Origin: Vicia villosa
Lineage: Eukaryota > Streptophyta > Magnoliopsida > Fabales > Fabaceae
Reading direction: 5' to 3'
Assembly: GCF_029867415.1 (NCBI RefSeq)
Contig: NC_081183.1
Location: 59,904,336-59,968,335, forward strand
Length of the DNA stretch: 64,000 nucleotides
Below, in pieces: positions 36,657 through 48,277 of this stretch. The notes below the pieces were generated by a model. That model searched no databases. It was not told where the DNA came from and worked only from the letters and a program-made list of their open reading frames with translations. Numbering within the stretch: position 1 is the first letter of the stretch; every line of letters starts with the position of its first letter. The position numbers and the translations under genes are program-made.

Positions 36657-37190
36657 ATATCAAAGTGATCAAGTGACAAGAAGTGAACACCTCTTGAATA
36701 CCTTTGGTCCTTTGAATCCCTAATATAATTAATGCTTTTCTAAATCAAATCAAAGTGATCAAGTGACAAGAAGTGAACACCTCTTGAATACCTTTGGTCC
36801 TTTGAATCCAACATATAAATTAAAACCCCTTTCTTAATCAAATTAAGAGATCGAGTGACAAGAAGTGAACACCTCTTGAAGACCTTTATCTTTTGAATTA
36901 AAATACATTAATCAAACCAAGAGAACAAGTGACAATTGGTGAACACCTTTTGAATACCTTAATCTTTTGAATTAAAATTCATTAATCCAAACAAGGACAA
37001 CAAGTGACAACGGGACTCGCTCCTGTTGAATACCTTGGGTAGAGGACGCGCTAGGTGAATACCTATGCTCAATCCTTTACGAAAAGTCCGTTAATATCCT
37101 CTTTTACCAATGTGGATAACAAGTGACAATTGGGATCGCACCCTTTTGAATATCTTGGGTGAATAACGCGCTAGGTGAACACCTATGCTC
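36657..37190 (+). repeat. 90-bp tandem repeat in Ogre LTR
   Basis: About six diverging units. The first two are almost identical (GATCAAGTGACAAGAAGTGA, ACACCTCTTGAATACC, TTTGGTCCTTTGAATC); later units keep CAAGTGACAA, GAACACC and TTGAATACCTT. Confidence 0.85.
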
Positions 37191-38653
37191 AAACTGTTCA
37201 CTAAACATCCATCCTAAAATCAATCAACAAACTTGTAGTTCTTTTGAACTACAATCGCTCTGATTCTTCCATTGAAGATATGTAGGCACAAGACGCAATG
37301 TCTTGGCGAGGAAACTAATAAAAAAATATATAATTTTGTAGCCCCGAACTACGATTGCTCTGACTTTCCCATTACACGAGGGAATACGTAGGCACAAGAC
37401 ACAAACGTCTTGGCGAGCATAATAATAAAAAAATCTTTCCTTTTTTCTCCCTAATAAAAAAACCAAAAACATGTTCTTTCTCTCAATAGAATAAATGTAG
37501 ACTTAAGCTAACTTTCAATTGCGAAAAACTAAATGGGTCCCATTGAGTACGATGGAGGTAAGGGGTGCTAATACCTTCCCCTTGCTTAACCGACTCCCGA
37601 ACCCAAAATTTGGTTGCGAGAACCATCTTATCCATTTTTTGCATGTCCACTGGGTTTTATCAATATTTTCCCTTTCCCATTGGAATAAATAAAATTTGGT
37701 GGCGACTCCGTTTGTTCAATTCGTGGCGATTATTTTTTGAACTGCGACAATAATCATGTGATGATTTATTGGTTGTTTGACGATGATGACTAGATAATAT
37801 TTGAATGACGTTAACATATGTAAACATGCTTTGATGATGATGATGATGATTTGAGTATTGGATGATGTTACTCATGGACTTGACGATGGTATAAGTATGT
37901 TCATATATGTTTGCATTCATTCATAATCATTTGTTGAGGCTGTATCCATGATGATGTGTTGGATCAGTGAAAAGCATGATTCCCATTGTGCGGAATCTAT
38001 ACCGGCAGGGCCGTATCTTGACGATGTTGGATCGGTCGGTGGGTTATTCCCATTGATGATGTTTGGTACCACATGCATAGTGTCAGTCATTACATATGCA
38101 TGATTTTCATAACATAATTGAATGTGTTTCAGTGTTATGAATTGATGATGTGCTAGTTGTGTGTTTGTTGAAATTGTCTGAATATGATACAATTGGGTGA
38201 ATGATATAACTATGACGTGTTATTATTTATGATGCAATAATATTTGTTAATTGCGATGAGAATCATCCTTACATGTTGTTATTTTCAGATTGAGGTAGCG
38301 GCTTTCCGACTTGGTGAGGATTAGCTCATGAGTCAGTGCGTTTTAGTTTAGCGTCAGGTGTCATGCTCTGATATAGTGTAACACTGGGGAACGTGATGTT
38401 TTGAGTTTATGTTTTATAACTCTAATTGTTTATTTTGAGTTTGAAGGGATAGAGTTTTAAAATATGTTGAACTTTTCCGTATGGTTTAATTTCCGCTGTG
38501 TTGGCATGAATTTTTATGTATTATGATGAATTCCTCAGTGAACGCATGACAATGACATTTGATATTTGTTTTAATTATGAATTGTGGCACCCTTGTTTTC
38601 ATGTTACTCTGAAATATTTATTTAATTGCCGCGGGGTTTAGAAGGGTGTTACA

Positions 38654-41556
38654 ACAATTGGATCGAGGATATGATCAATGATATTAGACTAGAGTCTTTT
38701 TAGCATGCTCATATGTACGATACTTTGTGAAATGACAATGAAAAGCCGTTGTATCCGGGATGCTCTAACTTCACACGGTTATATGCAGTGTTGAGATTGT
38801 TCCACTTGAAGGCAAGAAATGGATGGACGGATAAAAGTTTTACAGAACTACTTGAGTTATTATGTGAAATGCTCCTTGAAGGTAACAATTTTCCAAATCG
38901 TAACTACGAGGTAAAGAAGATATTGTATCTGATATGCATGGAGTACAAGAAATTACACGCATGTCCTAATGATTGCATATTATACCGAAATGAGTATGAA
39001 GAGTTGAAGGATTGTCCCACATGCGGGAAATCACGTTTCAAAGTGAAAGATGGTGATTTTAATAATGATGAAAACACAAAGCGTCCTCCTGCAAAGGTGT
39101 TGTGGTATCTTCCAATAATTCCAAGGCTCAAAAGATTATTCTCTAATGGAAACGATGCAAATAATATTTTATGGCATGCGATTGAGAGGGAACATGATGG
39201 ACAACTTCGTCATCCAGCTGATTCTTTGCAATGGAATAAAGTTGATGATTTGTATCCGGATTTCGGTAATGAAGCAAGAAACCTTAGACTTGGACTTGCT
39301 ACAGATGGAATGAATCCATATGGAAACTTAAGTAGTAATCATAGTTCATGGCCTGTTCTTTTAATCATCTATAATTTGTCTCCTTCGATTTGTATGAAAC
39401 GAAAATATATTATGTTATCTATGATGATTTCGGGTCCAAAGCAGCCAGGAAATGATATAGATGTTTATCTAAGTCCTTTGATTGAGGATTTGAGAATGCT
39501 TTGGGAGGAAGGTGTTGATGTGTTTGATGGCTATTCCAATGAGAATTTCAAGATGCGTGCAATGTTATTTTGCACTATCAATGATTTTCTTGCATATGGA
39601 AACTTGTGCGGTTATAGTGTTAAAGGACTTAAGGCGTGTCCTATATATGAAGATAAGACATGCTTTCAACAACTAAAACATGGAAAGAAGACGGTGTACC
39701 TTGGGCATCGAAGATTTCTCAAACCTAATCACCTATATCGAAGGTTGAAAAAAGCATTTAATGGAGAGCAAGAGAATGGAATTGCTCCAAAAGCATTAAC
39801 AGGAGAGGAAGTTTATGTACGTGTGAAGGATGTCAATGTTTTATTTGGAAAGGATATTAAAAAGCCACTCATACAAATATATGGAAGAAGAGGTCGGTGT
39901 TCTTTGATCTACCTTACTGGTGCAATTTAGATGTTAGACATTGTATCGATGTGATGCATGTGGAGAAAAATGTGTGTGATAGTGTAATCGAAACACTTCT
40001 CAACGTTTAGGGAAAAATAAAGGATAATGCGAATGCTCGTTTAGATATGATTGAGATGGGTATACGACAACAATTAGCTCCACTGTCAGCAGGTAAGCGA
40101 ACATATTTACCTCCAGCTTGTCATACTTTGTCAAAAGATGAGAAAAGAACCTTTTTTGAGTGTCTATGTAGCATAAAAGTGCCTCATGGTTACTCTTCAA
40201 ATGTCAAGAGTCTTGTCTCAATGAAAGATTTGAAATTGGTTGGTATGAAGTCTCATGATTGTCATGAATTGATGCAACAACTATTACCAGTTGCTATTCG
40301 GGGCATATTACCTAAAAAGGTTAGAATTGTCTTAACTAGGCTTTGCTTGTTCTTCAATGCTATTTGTAGCAAAGTCATTGATCCTAAAAAATTAAATGAC
40401 TTGGAAAACGAAGCTGCTGTTAACTTTTGCCAACTGGAGATGTATTTTCCTCCATCTTTTTTTGATATCATGGTTCACCTAATTGTTCATCTAGTGAGGG
40501 AGATTAGGTTGTGTGGTCCTGTTTATTTGAGGTGGATGTATCCAGTTGAGAGATATATGAAGATCTTAAAAGGGTATGTGAAGAATCAACACCGTCTTGA
40601 AGCATCTATTGTTGAGAGATACATCACAGAGGAAGCTATTGAGTTTTGTTCTAACTACATGTCTGAAGCGGATGCTATAGGAATTCCTTAGTCTTGTCGT
40701 GGTGGAAAATGTGGAGGTATTCGGGGTTTAAAGCTTAAGAGCATGGGCCGAGTGGAAGTACTTTGAGCTCAAATGTATATATTGAATAATAGTGATGAAG
40801 TTCTACCATACATTTCTGCTCACAAAAACATTTTCAAAGAAACATTTCCTCGAATGAATGAAAAATGGGCATTGATTGAGCATAACAAGACTTTCTTAAA
40901 GTGGTTTAAAGAGACCATTTTAGATGACAATACATGTTCTGAAACATTAAAAGTTCTAGCAAGGGCTCCTAAATTTGATGTCATAAGTTGGACTGGCTAT
41001 GATATCAATAATTTTACATTCTATACAAAGACCCAAGATGACACTAGTACTATGCAAAACAGTGGGGTTATGGTTGTAGCCGAGTCTATGCACTTCTCTA
41101 GTTCAAAAGATAAAAATCCTGTTATGGCATCAATACCTTAATATGGGGTCATAGAAGAGATTTGGGATATCGACTTCATTACATTTAAAGTGCCTATGTT
41201 TAAATGTAAATTGGTTGACACAAAAAAATGGTGTTAAAATTGATGAATTTGGGTTTACATTGATGGACCTTAAAAAGGTAGTTTATACGGATGAACCTTT
41301 TATTATGGCATCTCAAGCAAAACAAGTGTTTTATGTTAGGGACTCTTCTAACAAAAAGTGGTCAGTGGTTCTTAAAGGTAAAAGCAACCACAGACCTAAC
41401 GATAATGAGCATACAACACTAGATATTTATGAGACACCTTCTTTCTCACAACGGGTGGCAATTTTTGTTGAAGATACTATTGGTGACGATGTGTATGCCA
41501 CTCGTGATGATCATCAAAAAGGAATATGGAAAAATGTTCAAACATTACAAACTTAG
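38654..41556 (+). pseudogene. CACTA TNP2-like transposase, main part
   Basis: It resumes the frame cut at 18,201. Stops at 38,701 (TAG) and near 38,731 (TGA) precede a long frame (to 39,930) with KPLYPGCSNFTRL, then the Transposase_21 core: LATDGMNPYGNLSSNHSSWP, MMISGPKQPGNDIDVYLSP, MLFCTINDFLAYGNLCGYSV. A frameshift near 39,870 moves the next block (SVFFDLPYW, VRHCIDVMHVEKNVCDSVIE) to another frame, which ends at TAG 40,008-40,010. Then come the DUF4218-type region (LMQQLLPVAIRGILP, FFDIMVHLIVHLVREIRLCG, 40,047-40,691) and the DUF4216-type end (FYVRDSSNKKWSVVL, 41,215-41,556). TNP2 cuts CACTA ends; this copy cannot be functional. Confidence 0.93.
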
Positions 41557-41713
41557 TTAAGAATTGGTAATTTTTGATCTAAATGTGCAGTTTTAAGTAA
41601 TTTTTTTATTGTTTCATGTACAGTAGTTTTGATCCAATAATTTATTATATTTCATATTATTGAGCTTTAATTGTTACTAACCATTATTATGTTTTTTCTC
41701 TCTAAACAGACAC

Positions 41714-44700
41714 ATGGGTGATGTATCAACTCCTTCTCAAATTGGGTTGAATACTCAATCAACCAAAAAAAGGGAAGAGGTTGCACTCGAATGAAAAAGT
41801 TGCAGCTTTTGGCTGCACGGGATGAGAGAATATTGATTGATTTCAATTCAGATGGACATCCTATAGGGGAACTTGCAAAAGATTTCAAGTATCACGTGGC
41901 TTGTCTTGCTCGAGAGAAAATTAGTATTCTGTTTAATGAGTGGATAATGTTGGTGATGAAGACAGAAACGAAATTTGGAAAGGACTTAAGGTAATTTTAA
42001 TTGTGTTTGTCAAAATTGTACATAACTTTAGTTTTTTGATGTGTACTAACTTTTCTATTTGTTGTGTAACATAGCAAATATGGGATATTCCTAAAAGTGA
42101 TCTTGTTGATAAGAAAACAATGATATATGCGGGCGAGCGTGGGAAGGCCTTTAAAAAAGCTTAACAAGTAGATATTTAAATAATGGAACTAAGACTAGCG
42201 TGTCTGCTGCTGCTGATTACCCTTATATTGATGAAGAAATGTGGAAGGATTTTGTTAAGTCGCGAGAGGACCCTTATTTTTTGGTTAGTTAGCTTTACTA
42301 TTTAGTTCATCAATTAACTAATTTACTTTATTATTTAGTTCATCATTCAACTAATTTTTATGTACTACCTAATATGAGTTATTGTGTTATATAATAGGAG
42401 AAAAGAAAGAAGAGGCAGGAGGCTCAATCTTATAATAAATATCATCATAGATTGTCCCAAGGGGGGTATGCTTTGCTTGAGAAAAATATGATGGCAGATA
42501 AGTTAAAAGAAAGACAAGAAGCGGCTGGAGGATCAGAGGTTCCACCGCCATCTCCACCACAACGTCATGAGAAGTGGAAGAGAGCCCGACTAAAACCATC
42601 AGGAGAGTATACATCAGAAGACATACGGGTTGTTGCTGAAAAAATTGTAAGTAGTTTTACTTTGTTTTGGTATGCATCATTTCAATTCAACATGTGTATA
42701 TTAAGTTTAGATAACTTTAGATATGAGTGTGCAAGTCATTCCTCTAAATATTCCTTCAAAAATATTATCACATTGATATGTGCTCATTCAATGTTTGACA
42801 ACTTCAATCTATTGAAATTTTGTAATTTTTTTACATTGAATTTTGCTGGCGAAATTCTTAAGCCTGCAAAAGGTACAAATAAATGTTCATCCTTGTGAAT
42901 TTAACCTATATAACTATCACAATTTTCAAGAACTTTTCACAAGCTTTAATAGAAATTGGTGTATATGATTAAGAAAATTAAGGTTCATCCTTGTAATGTA
43001 TAATAGAAATTGGTGTATATGATTAAGAAAATTAAGGGATAAATATAGAATTTATTACTTCAACTTTTGGAGAATGATTCTCAAAACAGAAGAAATTTAT
43101 AGTTGACAAAATGGATTATGACAAAATTTATTGATGGTGGTTTACTTGTACCCCATATCATTTAAGATTTAATTCTAAGTGATGTTGCCACGTCATCACT
43201 AAATTTATCCAAGAAACATGATGAATTAAAAATGGAAGCAAATTTATTAAAGGTTATATTCTTAGTATGAAAAATCTGAATGTTAATCTTCATTTTGAAA
43301 AAGAAATGGAAGCAAATTTATTAAAGGTTATATTCTTAGTATGGAAACTCTGAATGTTACTGTTCATTTTGAAAATTAATTATTAATGTTGATAAAGACC
43401 GAAAGAATATAAATACCAGTGAAACTAATGATATACAAATGAATTGATATATATATATATATATTATAGTACACCAATGTATTGATATGTTTTTGACTAA
43501 TATGTTCCCCTCTGATTTTTGTAGGGTGCTCTAGTATCAGAAGGGACCTTTGTCCAACAAGGACGACAAGATATTTTGACAGAAGCTACAGGGCGTGGTG
43601 AGTACCCTGGTCGTGTTCGTGCTGTTGGTCGAGGTGTGGGGATTCGACAATTCTTTGGATCTCATTCTCGTAAATGTTCATATACTCTGCCCGTTATGAA
43701 TAAAGACCAAATAGAGACCATAAAGGCTGAGCTTACTAAAGATATTAGAGAACAAGTGATGCGGGATATATCATCTTTGCCAGCTTTCTCTCAAAAATAC
43801 CCAAATGATCCAGTTTGTTCTCCTAATACCACTCTACAATATGCGAGCGCAAAGGGTAGTTGTTCAGGGGTGCCTTATATGCCAGATGATGATGATGAAG
43901 GTGATATTCCCGAAGAGTGTGAATTGTATATTGACGGAAACACTCATGTAGTGGCATATGCTAATGTGTATAGGTTGGGGCCGAATATACATAATTAGGT
44001 GTTGAATACTGATATGGTGAGAGTGTCTATTACCAAGGTGATATATCCAAATGCTAAAGTACTTGTGCCCACGGGTGAGGTTACGACGGTTGGTGATGCC
44101 CCGAATACTTTCATTCAATGGCCGAAAAGACTTTTGCAACTTACTTCTAATAAGGTATTAATTGCATTTATTATTCTCTTTTTACATGATTGAGACATTT
44201 TAAATTTGTTGTCTAATATTTTATCATATTTCACATGTTCGATATAAGAAATATGATCCCCCTCCGAAAAAGTCGGAACCTATATGTCAAAAACTGGTGG
44301 TAAAGGCAATGTACATGGATCAAACTTTGAAGTTTAATGGTGAATCCGGTGGGAAAAATGCCTTTATAGAGCTCCCTAGAGAAGACATTGTAGACTTTTA
44401 TATGGGTACAAAAGAATTAGGCATCACTATTTTGCAAGTGTGGCTCGTGTAAGTATATTTTATTTGTAAATTTATTAACTTATTATTTACTTGATTTTAT
44501 TTATAATGTAAATAACTTTCATATGTTATAGATATCTACACCGCCTCGGTATGGAGTTGGGCAACAATACCGTTTATGGATTTATGGATCCGCATTTAAC
44601 TCATAGTCAAAATGAGCGCGGTAGTGTTCAGTCCTACATACAAAAGAAGATGTGTGATTATATGAAAGAATGTTACCTTGCTCCTTATTTCAACAAGTAA

Positions 44701-45235
44701 TAATTTTTTTCTTGTTATAGTCAATCGCTTATAATTGGTAGAAATTTATTTAACACAATAAAGTGTATTTTACCCTTGTAGTCATCATTGGCAATTGTTC
44801 ATCATTAATCCTCAAAAGTTTGAAGTAGCCTTTCTATGTTCATTGGGAAAGAAGCCAGACAAAAAAATCTATGACATTGTTGAAATGTAAGTAGATACTG
44901 TATTTTTCAATTAATTCAACTATGTTGTTTGTGTTTATCATCTCAAAACCATGATCATCCCAGTTTTTGTGAAAAATTGTCTTTTTCCCATTGGAAGGAA
45001 TAGAATAGGATTGTGCTAGTACTATTATGATTTATGGTTTGTCATTTTTGTTGCAACTTTATCAAATATTTATGGGTTATGAAATAGATGTAGGTATCTG
45101 ATTTATTTTTCTAATTCTAGGAAAACTGTAGAGCTTTGGGTGCTTATAATAAGTTACAACGTGTGAGAAAGCAAAAGAAAGTAGAATGGTACTATCCCAC
45201 CGTAAGTTGTTAACTTTATATTTAAATGAATAATT

Positions 45236-45297
<62 letters not shown>

Positions 45298-45664
45298 TAT
45301 AACAATTTTTGAATAATATTATTAACTATATGTTCACACTTGATATTAAATTTCAGAGTCAAAAGCAACAAGTTAGTTATGAGTGTAGCTATTAGATCGT
45401 GGTTCATATGTTGAACATTATATCTGCTACTGTTTTGTGTTCGTGGATACAAGTAAGTAATAGAATTGTGTTATTATGTTCTATCAATTAATTAATACTA
45501 TTTTTTGTTCAAATAATACTTTAATATTATGTCAACATTTATTTACTCAGATATTTTGGGACTCAAATCCATTTCACAAAGATGAAGTGAAAAATGTTCA
45601 AGAACGTTTCGCAAATATGATATTGGAACATATTGAAGAAAGTGCGGACAATGATATGAATTAG
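41714..45664 (+). pseudogene. second CACTA gene: Transposase_24-like with Ulp1-like protease tail
   Basis: A multi-exon gene on the same strand. Exon one starts at ATG 41,714 and, after a one-base frameshift near 41,775, reads LLAARDERILIDFNSDGHPI, typical of plant Transposase_24 proteins. The next exons give IWDIPKSDLVDKKTMIYAGE, a Lys/Arg-rich LSQGGYALLEKNM segment (42,397-42,640) and a region with GRGEYPGRVRAVGRGVGIRQ (43,525-43,998, stop TAG, then on to 44,150). Later exons (44,250-44,450; 44,532-44,699; 44,782-44,887; 45,120-45,200; 45,357-45,450; 45,551-45,664) resemble a Ulp1/C48 cysteine protease: HWQLFIINPQKFEVAF carries the His region, and the Cys region YECSY is followed by a stop. 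Exon edges are read from GT/AG context and are approximate. Several frame breaks make it a pseudogene. Its role in transposition or SUMO processing is not established. Confidence 0.75.
45239..45295. repeat. (AT)n microsatellite
   Basis: About 28 AT units inside an intron of the second CACTA gene. Confidence 0.97.
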
Positions 45665-46011
45665 GTGCAATTCTATGTTGGATGTTGGTTGTTCGGAAGA
45701 TATGATATTTTTGGTAAATCTTTAAGGTTTCTTGTTTTGATTGTATTTTGTTAAGTATGTAGTTGTTCTTTCTCCTAAGTATTAACTCTTGGTTATGCTT
45801 TTAGATAAGACTAGTATTATCTCTATTGAATTTACATTTTTGTGCAACTGAACGTACCTGCTAGTGCACATGTGTTGTGTACCTATTTTGATTACAATGA
45901 AGTTTTAGTTTGATATGATAATATTTTCACTTTTATGATTTTATTTTGAAGGGAACAAAATATTTATATGATGTTATGTTAATATTATTATTTTACTCTG
46001 CTGTGTTGATT

Positions 46012-46079
<68 letters not shown>

Positions 46080-46238
46080 GGCATTAATAAAAAAAACTTT
46101 ACTTGTTAGGTCGGTTAGTTAAATCCGATTTAAGTAATAAAGTTCTTAGGTCGATAATAAAGTTCTTAGGTCGGTAATAAATAACATAGGAACTTTCTTA
46201 AAGCCATGACATATTAAGTCAGGCGTTTTATATCTGAC
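45665..46238 (+). other. CACTA 3' untranslated region and start of right subterminal repeats
   Basis: No coding sequence beyond the last exon. From about 46,100 the subterminal motifs begin (TTAGGTCGGTTAG, TTCTTAGGTCG twice, TAAGTCAGG). The Athila-like element interrupts them at 46,239 and they resume at 55,303. Confidence 0.7.
46014..46077. repeat. (AT)n microsatellite
   Basis: About 32 AT units just before the right subterminal repeats of the CACTA element. Confidence 0.97.
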
Positions 46239-47309
46239 TGATCCGTTGTCGCACGCTGGTCAAAAACGAGTTAATTTGTAAAACTGTAGTAACGACGGTA
46301 ACGGTAACTCGAGTATCGTCTCTCAAGGATTCCTATTCTTATTAACCAAAGTAAAATCGAATTTGGGGGGGGAGTTGGTTCAGTTTCGAATTACAGAAAA
46401 AAATGCTTAAAATAAGTGATTCTGAAAATAAGCTGTTTTGAAAATAAGTGATTATGGGATAAGCCAATCTACCGATTCAGTTCCTACCAATCATCGATTA
46501 TTATAATTTTACTATCCTAAGCGGATTCCATTCCTGTTCGATTATAACATCAATCAACAAGCGCGACAACATTATCAGAATTATATTTCCCGCTTGCCGA
46601 ATTAAGCATTCGGTTAAGCATACAGCGGATTAACGATTAAGCAACGATAAACCGCAAATAAATTGGAAAGCATAAATCAATCGAACCAAACAATCTACTC
46701 TACGAATAATCAGATTAAGCAAATGATAAACACAAAGTAGAATTGAAGGATTTGGAATTATAATGCAAAATTATATTAATCTCATAGTTTTGGAACCTGA
46801 ATACGGAAGATTAACTCGAAAGGATTAGTTCGCCATGGATCAATTCGTACAAGCCTTGTTTTTTCGTGAATGGGAGATGATTCTGAACAGTACCGCGGCT
46901 GCTACCCTAAGGGGAAAGATTACAACCCGTTTTACAACCCAACTGGGTCAAACATACGACCCAGACCCAAAACTAATTGACCCGAAACTTAACTAAAACT
47001 AGTGCTGCAACTTCAACGAATATTCTGGCCCTTCTACAATCCGATTCTGACTTCGACTCCAACATAAGAATTGTAGCTCTTTCTCTTAGCTTTCCGTCGA
47101 TTATTAGAACGCCTCAATCGGACTCCTGGAACTCCAGATATGATCGTTTCCGTGCAGACTGCTAATGCTGAAAAATTAATACGAAAAACAATTAAGTGCA
47201 AAAATAAAATAAAATATTAAAACATATTAAAACATAAAAATAAATAAAACAAACCGAAGAAATGCTTGAGTACAAACATGGAAGAATGTGCATCAAAATG
47301 CACTGATCA
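46239..47309 (-). mobile_element. LTR of the Athila-like element (3' LTR in its own sense)
   Basis: Plus-strand ends are TGATCCGTTGTCGCACG and AATGCACTGATCA. It has the same length as the other LTR, 1,071 bp. The polypurine tract lies at its inner edge. Confidence 0.92.
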
Positions 47310-47324
47310 AATTCCCCCACACTT
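47310..47324 (-). other. polypurine tract of the Athila-like element
   Basis: Minus strand AGTGTGGGGGAATT adjoins the 3' LTR. A second GTGTGGGGGAGG run lies near 48,197-48,208, just after the pol stop. Confidence 0.8.
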
Positions 47325-48277
47325 GAACTTTTGCACTCCGAGCAAAATGAAAAGAAAGCAGAAATACATCAACAGTTACTCATCCTAGGCTACAAATCTT
47401 CTTCGGTTAAGTTTGCATCGACAGGTACTAATCTTGCACACTAAGGACATCGTAAGAACACTAACCACAGATATGCAGACATAAGGCTCCTAAATACACA
47501 AACCAATTCAAATCATAAATTATTATACCATAGCCTAACTTACTCATCCTTTTTGCTCTTTTTCATTCAGGCGCAATCACATTAAGCCCGTTATCTCCAC
47601 ACACTTATAGCAGGACAACCGGTTAGTGACTCTGATCCTTTTGCACGGGGTTCCGGTACTTGCGTGGCATAACCCTTTGCTTACTCAGATGTAGTTGCGG
47701 GGGATCGGACCGTAATCCTCCCTACCAAGTTCAGCACCAGAAACCGCTGAACCAACTAACAAAGAGTTTTGAAAACTTTTTTTTTTGAAGATTACACAAC
47801 CGTTGGGTTAAGTGACCGGGTGAGGGTCACCAAACTTAGAAGGTGTATTACCTTTTTCTTTTCTCTTTTTTTTTTCTTTTCTTTTCGGAACATTCACTTA
47901 TATTCATCGGCTTCCTGCGTAAAGTGTGAGAGATGGTGCCGACTGCTGAAATAAACTACTCAAGAGCTGTCAAAGAATGATAAATTAAGGCTAAAACATA
48001 ATAACAAATTCAAATCGATTTCCGTATGCAGGAGACTTACGGTGTTAGAACGATACCGATCTTGTGAATTTTTCCCAAGTCTCCGCAAACCCGACTCAAA
48101 TCAGTGTGTAGCCTAAAACTTTCAAGAAGATGCATTTTTTATTGAAATTAAACAAAATACTAACAAACAAAAAACAAATAAAACACACGATTTCCTCCCC
48201 CACACTTAAACTAAGCATTGTCCTCAATGAAAGGACATTACTAATAAAGTAGAGAGAAGGAAAGAAGGACTCCCTGA
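47325..48277 (-). other. 3' untranslated region of the Athila-like element
   Basis: About 950 bp between the pol stop and the polypurine tract without a credible frame. It contains the tRNA-like relic at 47,693-47,766 and pyrimidine-rich runs. Confidence 0.7.
47693..47766 (-). repeat. tRNA-like A-box/B-box module
   Basis: Minus strand TTAGTTGGTTCAGCGGTT resembles an A box and CGGTCCGATCCCC a slightly altered B box. Between them, CTTGGTAGGGAGGATTACGG closely resembles the TTTGGCAGGGAGGACTATGG of the relic at 8404-8482, so the two share an origin. Confidence 0.5.

Larger units (their letters stand above)
33713..37749 (+). mobile_element. Ogre-type solo LTR, 4.0 kb
   Basis: It starts TCTCATACCCCAAATTTTG (second base changed from the canonical TGTC) and ends GAACTGCGACA. 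It is flanked by an exact ATAAT duplication (33,708-33,712 and 37,750-37,754), and the 5' LTR shows the empty site AAGTAATAATCATG. No internal region remains. Its last 500 bp carry two copies of the GAACTAC, TTGCTCTGA, GTAGGCACAAGAC, TCTTGGCGAG module, then GGGGTGCTAATACCTTCCC and GGTGGCGACTCCG. A Mutator-like foldback element is inserted at 35,413-36,242. Confidence 0.88.
18202..38653 (+). mobile_element. Tekay-like Ty3/gypsy retrotransposon inside the transposase gene
   Basis: TGTAACACCCGTA...GTTACA LTRs flank a primer site for initiator tRNA-Met, a broken gag-pol and a polypurine tract. Flanks ACAGT (18,197-18,201) and ACAAT (38,654-38,658) are a 5-bp target duplication with one mismatch. 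Without nested insertions the two LTRs are about 1,860 and 1,883 bp and the internal region about 3.86 kb, too short for a complete element. Three Ogre-type solo LTRs were inserted later, two in the 5' LTR and one in the 3' LTR. A Tekay chromovirus call rests on the gag type and LTR style; the chromodomain end is deleted. Confidence 0.85.
32729..38653 (+). mobile_element. 3' LTR of the Tekay-like element (interrupted)
   Basis: Pieces 32,729-33,712 and 37,755-38,653 match the 5' LTR, with scattered substitutions and a different number of GATGTATGAT units near 33,195. It ends GGGTGTTACA. An Ogre-type solo LTR splits it. Confidence 0.88.

Noticed and set aside
45239..45295. AT arrays as matrix attachment or origin sites
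   Set aside because: Simple microsatellites; nothing else in the sequence supports such a role.
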